Below are positions 23,730-29,210 of a stretch of 29,210 bases of DNA, piece after piece. The DNA comes from CAYJLC01 sp964370735 (GTDB taxonomy: Bacteria > Bacillota > Clostridia > Oscillospirales > Butyricicoccaceae). A program made the translations under genes and the position numbers. The notes below the pieces were generated by a model that saw only the letters and a list, made by a program, of their open reading frames with translations, had not been told where the DNA came from and made no database searches. Positions within the stretch are counted from its first letter, which is position 1; every line of letters starts with the position of its first letter. The stretch spans positions 1-29,210 of the forward strand of contig CAYJLC010000027.1 in NCBI GenBank assembly GCA_964370735.1, given 5' to 3'.

Positions 23730-24569
23730 TTATAAGTTATTTTGCAACTTATACGCCTTGATAGCATTTTGCATAAGTGTCGTTATTGTCATAGGACCTA
23801 CACCACCAGGAACAGGTGTGATATACGAGCATTTTTCGCTCACATTCGCATAGTCAACATCGCCACAAAGCTTACCATTTTCATCTCTGTTCATGCCGAC
23901 ATCTATAACAACAGCATCTTGACTTACCATATCCGCTGTTAAAAACTTTGCTCTACCAATCGCCATCACTATAATATCAGAATTTCTAGTGATTTCCGCC
24001 AAGTTTTTTGTTTTAGAATGGCATATAGTTACCGTCGCATTTTTATGTAACATAAGCATTGCCATTGGTTTGCCTACTATATTTGACCTGCCAACAACAC
24101 AAACATTTTTTCCTGTCACATCAATTTTATACTCCTCGAGCATCGTCATAATTCCAGCAGGTGTGCACGGCAGAAAATCAAAATCTCCCGTCATAATTTT
24201 GCCAACATTTTCGTTATGAAATGCATCAACATCTTTGATTTTCGAAATATTTTTGATAATTTCATTCTCATCTAGATGTTTCGGAAGTGGTGATTGAACC
24301 AAAATTCCGTTTATATCTGCATTTTCATTTAACTCCGATATTTTTGCTAAAAGCTCTTCCATAGTAGTGCTCGCAGGCAAAATATATTCGTAATTTGTGA
24401 TACCACATTCAGCACAAGCTAGTTTTTTGTTGCGTACATATACTGCCGAGGCTGGGTCATCACCCACCAAAACCACTGCTAGAGCAGGTTTTTTTTCTAA
24501 ATTGTTTGTGTATTCTAAAATTTCTTGTCTAAGTTTTTTAGATAAGTCTTTTCCGTTTAAAATTTCCAT
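23730..24569 (-). CDS. folD: Methylenetetrahydrofolate dehydrogenase / methenyltetrahydrofolate cyclohydrolase
   Basis: Bifunctional enzyme interconverting 5,10-methylene-, methenyl- and 10-formyl-tetrahydrofolate for purine and formyl-Met synthesis. The 279 residues include YVRNKKLACAECGI with the catalytic Lys, GILVQSPLPKHLDENEII, the PCTPAGIMTMLEEY motif, the NADP-binding VVGRSNIVGKPMAMLML and the closing TPVPGGVGPMTITTLMQNA. All are intact and length is normal (about 280). ATG 24569 follows GGAGAT. A decayed small ORF lies just upstream. It is followed by a hairpin and then murT. Confidence 0.97.
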   Translation of the reverse strand: MEILNGKDLSKKLRQEILEYTNNLEKKPALAVVLVGDDPASAVYVRNKKLACAECGITNYEYILPASTTMEELLAKISELNENADINGILVQSPLPKHLDENEIIKNISKIKDVDAFHNENVGKIMTGDFDFLPCTPAGIMTMLEEYKIDVTGKNVCVVGRSNIVGKPMAMLMLHKNATVTICHSKTKNLAEITRNSDIIVMAIGRAKFLTADMVSQDAVVIDVGMNRDENGKLCGDVDYANVSEKCSYITPVPGGVGPMTITTLMQNAIKAYKLQNNL

Positions 24570-24581
24570 TAATAATCTCCA

Positions 24582-24703
24582 TCACAGCCTAACTATCGTC
24601 ATCATCAAAGCCACCACGACTATAAGTGACGAAATTTTACCAGCGTGAGTTTCTTTTTTACTTTTTTTAGGATGTACAAGTCTTTATAGTGTATGCAAAG
24701 CAT
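24582..24703 (-). pseudogene. Possible decayed small acidic-tail membrane ORF
   Basis: Fragments in three frames of the 180-base space between folD and the acidic protein gene suggest a broken small gene. One frame gives MLCIHYKDLYILKK up to a seven-A tract. A second continues KKSKKETHAGKISS plus a hydrophobic tail, ending TGA at 24582-24584. A third ends NFVTYSRGGFDDDDS. This last tail closely resembles the GGFDCDDD tail of the neighbouring 63-residue protein, with differences mainly at third codon positions. Adding one A to each of two A-tracts would join the first frame to the acidic tail. There is no clear ribosome site. This is an inference; a non-coding spacer is the alternative. Confidence 0.3.
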
Positions 24704-24750
24704 TTAATAAAATAAAGATAATATCAAGTATTTTTCGCTTAATGTTTTGA

Positions 24751-24942
24751 TTAATCGTCGTCGCAATCGAATCCTCCATCACTATCGCTATCATTGTCAT
24801 CATCTGCATCAAAATTATCTTGTCCATAGTATCCGTCGTCAGGGTTGTTATATGTGCTATTGCTGTTTGACTTGCCTTTTTTTGACTTGTTTACAATAAA
24901 AACTATACCACATAAAATTAATAGTATTATAATATATTCCAT
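24751..24942 (-). CDS. Small membrane protein with an acidic tail
   Basis: A 63-residue protein: one N-terminal membrane helix (MEYIIILLILCGIVFIV), a basic stop-transfer stretch (NKSKKGK), then an Asn/Ser/Gly-rich and finally Asp-rich tail ending DSDGGFDCDDD. The topology is probably N-out with the tail inside, by the positive-inside rule. Its ATG overlaps the lgt stop as TAATG, with GGAGGTGA just upstream, so translation is coupled to lgt. The strong ribosome site and coupling support a real gene. No family is recognised; the poly-Asp tail could bind metal ions. A related broken tail is seen downstream at 24582-24703. Confidence 0.7.
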   Translation of the reverse strand: MEYIIILLILCGIVFIVNKSKKGKSNSNSTYNNPDDGYYGQDNFDADDDNDSDSDGGFDCDDD

Positions 24943-25871
24943 TATTTTTCACCTCCTGTATCTGTTTTTTGTTCTTTTAAAACTTCCGTTTCGTTAATTT
25001 CATTTTCTAGGCCTGAAAGAATTTCTTCTGTTTCTTCGGCTATTTTATTGATTTTTTCTAACTCTTTATAAGTTTTATCCTTGCTAGTTTTCACTAAAAC
25101 AGCTATTAAAATAACAATACTTATTAAAGAAGTTGCAAATCCTAAAACTTGAGAAACTCTAAAGTCACCCCACCATAGGCTGTCTGTTCTCATTCCTTCA
25201 ATAATCCCACGACCAAAACCATACCACGCAGCATAAATTAAAGTAATTTGTCCTGCGAACTTATATGCTTTTTTCGAAATGAAATAAATTATAACAAATC
25301 CAATTATATTCCATACACTCTCATATAGAAAAGTTGGATGTTGTCCGATAGACATATCGGCATCTGGGCTTAAAACCATTCTGAAAATCGAAGTCGTTTC
25401 ACCACCAAACGCTTCAGCATTTACAAAATTCCCCCATCTTCCAATACTTTGCGCTAAAAGAAGCCCTGCTGCACCAGAATCTAAAACCGAAAGTAAATTC
25501 TTTTTCTTCCATTTACTATATATAATGATACCAATTGCACCACCGATGACACCACCATAAATAGCGATGCCACCTTCCCAAATTTTTATCGCGTCAATCG
25601 GGTTGTCTTTATACAAATCCCAACTGAAAATAACATAGTAAATTCGTGCACAAATAAATCCGATTGGTGCTGCTATTAAAAGCATATCGATAGGATCGTC
25701 TTGTGTGCTATAACCAAAAGTTTTATACCTTCTCATAAGATAAATTGTCGCAAGCAAAAATCCGATTGCGATAATCACACCGTACCAATAAATCGGACGG
25801 TCAAAAACTTCAAATGCGACAGGGTTTACATTAAATTCCAGACCTAACCCTGGAAACGCTATATAATTCAT
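24942..25871 (-). CDS. lgt: Phosphatidylglycerol-prolipoprotein diacylglyceryl transferase
   Basis: First step of lipoprotein maturation: transfers diacylglycerol from phosphatidylglycerol to the lipobox Cys. An integral membrane protein of 309 residues with several helices. The Lgt signature is QSIGRWGNFVNAEAFGG (about 139-155), followed by HPTFLYESVWNIIGFVI and GFGRGIIEGMRTDSLW. The C-terminus has an extra charged tail of about 45 residues (KTSKDKTYKELEKINKIAEE, then acidic) that is longer than in E. coli Lgt. ATG 25871 follows AGAGGAAAAG. It is 10 bases after the M16 peptidase gene and overlaps the small acidic protein by 1 base, so these four genes form one operon. The lipoprotein at 2977-3528 would be a substrate. 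Confidence 0.96.
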   Translation of the reverse strand: MNYIAFPGLGLEFNVNPVAFEVFDRPIYWYGVIIAIGFLLATIYLMRRYKTFGYSTQDDPIDMLLIAAPIGFICARIYYVIFSWDLYKDNPIDAIKIWEGGIAIYGGVIGGAIGIIIYSKWKKKNLLSVLDSGAAGLLLAQSIGRWGNFVNAEAFGGETTSIFRMVLSPDADMSIGQHPTFLYESVWNIIGFVIIYFISKKAYKFAGQITLIYAAWYGFGRGIIEGMRTDSLWWGDFRVSQVLGFATSLISIVILIAVLVKTSKDKTYKELEKINKIAEETEEILSGLENEINETEVLKEQKTDTGGEK

Positions 25872-25881
25872 TACTTTTCCT

Positions 25882-27093
25882 CTAAACTTTCGGCTTTATT
25901 ATAGAAAGAGCGTTATTTTCTTTGATTTCACTTAAGAAATTATAAATATCCTCTTTCGAAATTTTTCTGTAAATTTTTTCAAAATCATCGTATTTCGCAC
26001 CTTTAAAATGTGCAGAAACTTGAATTATGCAAAGTGAATCAAAATCATCTCCAGCAGAAATAATTTCACCGAAAAATGTGTTTTTAGTGATTTCTAATTC
26101 TTCATCGCTTATGTTTAAATTGTCAAGTTCCTCTTTAATAATTTTTGAAACAAGCAAAGGATCCGAGCTTTCGCCAGAAAATTCTAGCACTCCACCTGCT
26201 GGAAACGACTGATAATTCCCATGGAAACTTCTATTTATTAGCCCCTTATTATACAGTTTTTCATATAATTCCGATGTTTTTCCGGCAAAAAGGTTAGACG
26301 CAATTTGTCCTAAAACTTCGCGGTCTAAAGTCCCATCTGCATTGTTATCTTTAAACCCTAGTCTAAATAAAGGTTGAGAAACTTCCATTTCTTTCGAAAT
26401 AATCTCCATTTTAACATGAGAAGGTTCTTCTTTATAATCACGAGAAATCAGTGTAACTTCTGGCTTTGGATACATTTCTTCAGCAGTTTTTAGTACAAAA
26501 TCCATATCTAAATCACCAGCTACGCATAAAACCATATTATTCGCATTATAAAATGTCTTTTGGCAAAGGTATAGTGTTTCTTTAGTAATTTTCGAAATGC
26601 TCTCAATTGAGCCTATAATCGACTCTTTAATCGGATGATTATGATATAGCGCCTCAAACATATTAACATAGCAAACCCAATTTGGTGTGTCCTCGACCAT
26701 ACGAATTTCTTGGCCTATAATCCCCTGCTCTTTTTCAACATTTTCATCTGTAAAATAAGGGTTTGACACATAATCTAGCAAAATTTTGAAGTTTTCTTCG
26801 AATTTATCTGTGCACTCAAAATAATACGCCGTCATTTCTTGGCTTGTAAACGCATTCGGTGACGCCCCTGTTTTTGCGAAAAGTTCTAATGCATTTGTGC
26901 CATCTTTTTGCTCAAATAATTTATGCTCTAAAAAATGTGCCACACCTTGTGGAGTTTCGAATTCCCCCTCGTTTGTTGTAAAAATACTGTCAACAGAACC
27001 ATAATTCGTCGCTAAAATTGCGTATTTTTTCATATAGCCTTTTTTCTCAAAATAGCAAACTGTAAGTCCGTTATTTAAAACATTTTTTTGCAT
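25882..27093 (-). CDS. M16-family zinc peptidase (YmfH-like, catalytic)
   Basis: A 403-residue insulinase-family (M16) peptidase with an intact inverted zinc motif HFLEH (His53, Glu56, His57) and the third ligand Glu in EQGIIGQEIRM (about 129), 72 residues on. The second-domain pattern (VVLCVAGDLDMDFV, LFAGKTSELYEKLYNKGLIN) is also typical. In Bacillus the homolog is YmfH, encoded next to a non-catalytic partner; the pair act as a heterodimer like AlbE/AlbF. Here the partner gene directly precedes it, with stop and start overlapping as TAATG. Function in the cell is unknown; intracellular peptide processing is likely. Cytosolic, no signal peptide. Confidence 0.93.
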   Translation of the reverse strand: MQKNVLNNGLTVCYFEKKGYMKKYAILATNYGSVDSIFTTNEGEFETPQGVAHFLEHKLFEQKDGTNALELFAKTGASPNAFTSQEMTAYYFECTDKFEENFKILLDYVSNPYFTDENVEKEQGIIGQEIRMVEDTPNWVCYVNMFEALYHNHPIKESIIGSIESISKITKETLYLCQKTFYNANNMVLCVAGDLDMDFVLKTAEEMYPKPEVTLISRDYKEEPSHVKMEIISKEMEVSQPLFRLGFKDNNADGTLDREVLGQIASNLFAGKTSELYEKLYNKGLINRSFHGNYQSFPAGGVLEFSGESSDPLLVSKIIKEELDNLNISDEELEITKNTFFGEIISAGDDFDSLCIIQVSAHFKGAKYDDFEKIYRKISKEDIYNFLSEIKENNALSIIKPKV

Positions 27094-28337
27094 TAAACCT
27101 GTTCTCCTTTCAAGAAATAGATAGTATCTAAAACTATTTTAGAGGAAACATCCATGATTTCGTGTTTTGATACTTTCTCGATTGCCTCTATTAACTCATC
27201 AATATTTGTATCACTATTAGAAAGTTTATCTGAAAAATAATATTCTTCTAATGAGTACGACGTGTCTTTCATAGTTCTAAGCGAGTTTATAACCGTTAAT
27301 TTAGCAGATTTTATGTCGTCTTCTGTAAAATTCCCTTGCTTAACATCGTCAAATTCTTTCAAAATCGCAGTTTTTGCAATTTCAAAATTTTCGATTTCTA
27401 TGCCAGAATTTATGCTCATAACACCTTTTATTTTTTCTACATTAGAAGATGCATAGTAACAAAGCGACATTTTTTCTCTGATATTTACAAATAATTTCGA
27501 ACTTGTAGACGCTCCAAAAAGAGTGTTCATTAAAATTAATGCAGGATAATCGCTGTCTGTTGCTACTGTATTTGTACGAAGTCCAATCGAAAGCTTCCCT
27601 TGGGAAATGTCTAGAACTTCAATAACTTCTTTCACATTTTGCACTTTAAAGTCAGTTTTTGTTTCATAATTCATCTCTTTTCTCTCTGTGAATTTCGAGA
27701 AGTCAAGACTGTTTATATCGCCTGCTCCAATATAGCAAATATCAACTTGTGACGTACTTATAATGTCTAGATATGCTTGATATAGGTCTTTTGCATCGAT
27801 TTTTTCTGCATTTGAAACCTCACCAAACCTATTTAGGCTATATGGTTCATTTTTGCACATAATTTCAAACATACGCGTATTTGCATACACTCTTTTATCG
27901 TTTTTAATGCCATTTATTCTATTGACAAGATTTATTTTTTCATTTTTTAATATTTCTTCAGAAAAACCATCGTCATTAATAAGTGGATTAAATAAAATCT
28001 CGCAAGCTAAACTATAAATTTCTTTCAAAATGTCAATTTTTCCAGTAAACTCACCAGTTATAAACTTACAAGCAAGAGAAATCGACAAGAATTCTCCTTT
28101 TTTTCTTACTAAAGGTTCTATTGATGCGCCAAAAAGCGAACCTAGTTTTCTTTGTAAAATTTTTGCTGAAGGAAAATCTTTCGACCCTGCAACTAATATA
28201 TATGGTAAAATCGCCATTTTCTCTGGGGAAACTTCTGATATAGGCTTTGTAAAAGTTATAAAAAATGTTTCACCATTGAATTTTTCGGTGTTTAATGTCT
28301 GCAAATATACGCCATTTGCCAATTTAGTTCTTTCCAA
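27093..28337 (-). CDS. M16-family peptidase-like protein (YmfF-like, non-catalytic partner)
   Basis: A 414-residue M16 homolog that lacks the HxxEH zinc motif; the equivalent position reads VAGSKDFPSAKILQRKLGSL. Later M16 features remain, such as the GASTSSKLFVNIREKMSLCYYASS motif, whose RxxxxL/Y type residues shape the substrate pocket. This is the usual pattern for the inactive half of a YmfF/YmfH pair. The start is uncertain: the frame stays open to the N run at 28344, so the real start may lie in the gap; TTG 28337 (MERTKLANGVYL) is the first visible candidate, with no visible ribosome site. Translation of the next gene is coupled to its stop. Confidence 0.85.
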   Translation of the reverse strand: MERTKLANGVYLQTLNTEKFNGETFFITFTKPISEVSPEKMAILPYILVAGSKDFPSAKILQRKLGSLFGASIEPLVRKKGEFLSISLACKFITGEFTGKIDILKEIYSLACEILFNPLINDDGFSEEILKNEKINLVNRINGIKNDKRVYANTRMFEIMCKNEPYSLNRFGEVSNAEKIDAKDLYQAYLDIISTSQVDICYIGAGDINSLDFSKFTERKEMNYETKTDFKVQNVKEVIEVLDISQGKLSIGLRTNTVATDSDYPALILMNTLFGASTSSKLFVNIREKMSLCYYASSNVEKIKGVMSINSGIEIENFEIAKTAILKEFDDVKQGNFTEDDIKSAKLTVINSLRTMKDTSYSLEEYYFSDKLSNSDTNIDELIEAIEKVSKHEIMDVSSKIVLDTIYFLKGEQV

Positions 28338-28343
28338 AATGTA

Positions 28344-28353
28344 NNNNNNNNNN
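28344..28353. other. Assembly gap (10 N) at the 5' end of the YmfF-like gene
   Basis: Placeholder run that probably hides the ribosome site and perhaps the true start codon of the minus-strand M16-like gene. Confidence 0.8.
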
Positions 28354-28390
28354 ACAATAAATTTATATTTAAAAATAAATATTCTTTATA

Positions 28391-28420
28391 ATTATACCAC
28401 ATTTTTCATATTTTTTTCAA
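28391..28420 (-). promoter_or_regulatory. Promoter of the M16-lgt operon
   Basis: Minus strand: -35 TTGAAA (28415-28420), 18-base spacer, extended -10 TGGTATAAT (TATAAT at 28391-28396). This is the same -10 form as at the dUTPase-like gene. Confidence 0.7.
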
Positions 28421-28527
28421 GAACTTATAAGATTAATTTTTTAATATTTTTATTTCACACTTTTTATTCACATTTCTCACAAATTTTGACGCGATTTTTG
28501 TAACAAAAAGAAATTTTTTATTTTTTC

Positions 28528-28556
28528 TTTACAATTAGTATTTTCTTGTGTATAAT
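28528..28556 (+). promoter_or_regulatory. Promoter of the XRE-type regulator
   Basis: -35 TTTACA (28528-28533), 17-base spacer, perfect -10 TATAAT (28551-28556), 43 bases before the ATG. Confidence 0.75.
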
Positions 28557-28599
28557 AGATTACAAAGTATATTTTATTATATATTATAGGAGTTCTGTT

Positions 28600-29210
28600 A
28601 TGCAAAGTGATTTTTCAAGAGTTATCTCTAATCTTAGAAAAGAAAGAGATTTAAGTCAAAAACAAGTTGCCGACGATTTAGAAATTTCTCAAGCCCTTTT
28701 AAGTCATTACGAAAAAGGTGCAAGAGAGCCAAAACTAGCTTTTGTAGCAAGAATTGCAGATTATTATAATGTTTCTTGCGATTATCTATTAGGTCGTACA
28801 CTTGAAAAAACCGGTGGTGCTGTTAAAGCTTCACAAATCGAAGACACATCTTTGGAAAAAGATAACCTAGTTACAGGTACGGTTTCTTCGCTAATACAAA
28901 AAAAATTATTGGTAAATTCTATTGGTTTACTTATGGATATAGCTGGTTCTTCAAAAAACAGCGAGCTTATATCTAATGTTTCTTCTTACTTATACTTCCC
29001 TATCTACAAATTGTATAGATATTTTGCAATGCAAAGCGACAACGAAAATGTATTCCAAGTTTCAAACGAATACTTCGACGCTTTATGCGATGCTGAACAG
29101 AAAATTAGAGAAGTAAAAATTAAATCTTTATCAGGAAATGATTTTGGATACACTCCAAACGAGAAAGAAGTTTCTATCCCTGATATTTCTCCGGAGGCTT
29201 TAAAACAAGC
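28600..29210 (+). CDS. XRE-family helix-turn-helix regulator (partial, runs off the right edge)
   Basis: At least 203 codons are present without a stop before the window ends. Residues about 6-66 form a Cro/C1-type HTH domain: ISNLRKERDLSQKQVADDLE, ISQALLSHYEKGAREPKLAF, then the dimerisation-type helix VSCDYLLGRT. The remaining part (from about 75) is a helical region with no recognised motif (LVTGTVSSLIQKKLLVNSIG, LYFPIYKLYRYFAMQSDNEN) that could sense a ligand or bind a partner. ATG 28600 follows AGGAG. It is divergently transcribed from the M16-lgt operon across about 246 bases, so it could control itself or those genes. No ligand is apparent. Confidence 0.9.
   Translation, partial: MQSDFSRVISNLRKERDLSQKQVADDLEISQALLSHYEKGAREPKLAFVARIADYYNVSCDYLLGRTLEKTGGAVKASQIEDTSLEKDNLVTGTVSSLIQKKLLVNSIGLLMDIAGSSKNSELISNVSSYLYFPIYKLYRYFAMQSDNENVFQVSNEYFDALCDAEQKIREVKIKSLSGNDFGYTPNEKEVSIPDISPEALKQ

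Noticed and set aside
1..29210. CRISPR array, tRNA, rRNA, prophage or restriction/defence cluster
   Set aside because: No regularly spaced repeats, cloverleaf-like segments, phage structural genes or defence-type gene neighbourhoods were found.

Overview
The window is AT-rich and carries standard-code bacterial genes, mostly on the minus strand. It looks like a chromosome segment of an anaerobic, endospore-forming, low-GC Firmicute (Clostridia). The reasons are a Gram-positive type PolC replicase, the order pyrH-frr-uppS-cdsA-dxr-rseP-ispG-polC, a YunB sporulation protein, an oxygen-sensitive class III ribonucleotide reductase, MurT/GatD cell-wall amidation proteins and strong AGGAGG/AGGTGA ribosome sites. 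Species cannot be named. Five runs of exactly 10 N are assembly gaps. Two of them split gap and one splits polC, but flanking codons show these genes are intact in the organism.

Left part (1-3600): the start of an unidentified minus-strand gene; gap (GAPDH); a divergent plus-strand protein that reads like a degenerate sensor histidine kinase; a dUTPase-like protein that has lost key catalytic residues and its C-terminal motif; and an FMN-binding-like lipoprotein.

Central minus-strand block (3583-16768): yunB, ligA, then the core cluster pyrH, frr, (terminator), uppS, cdsA, dxr, rseP, ispG, polC. From uppS to polC the genes are joined by overlaps or by ribosome sites lying inside the previous stop codon, so they form one operon. 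It links undecaprenyl carrier synthesis, CDP-diacylglycerol synthesis, the MEP isoprenoid pathway, a membrane site-2 protease and the replicative polymerase.

Plus-strand block (17031-21687): nrdD, a tiny membrane protein, a REP-associated tyrosine transposase (RAYT), nrdG, a GNAT acetyltransferase, then an orphan type IV pilin-like gene with its own promoter and terminator. Upstream of nrdD there are two NrdR-box-like sites 32 bp apart. The RAYT gene contains two perfect inverted copies of a 26-bp REP-like palindrome, both read in frame.

Right part (21729-28337, minus): murT/gatD (GatD has Cys where the catalytic His is expected), folD, a decayed small ORF, a 63-residue acidic-tailed membrane protein coupled to lgt, and a pair of M16 peptidase-family genes (one with, one without the zinc motif). 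The window ends inside a plus-strand XRE-family regulator.

No rRNA, tRNA, CRISPR array, prophage or complete insertion sequence was seen, and no gene-free stretch exceeds about 300 bases. I do not see a clear, wholly new multi-gene system. The best leads are the RAYT with internal REP copies, the altered GatD, the altered dUTPase and the degenerate kinase-like protein.
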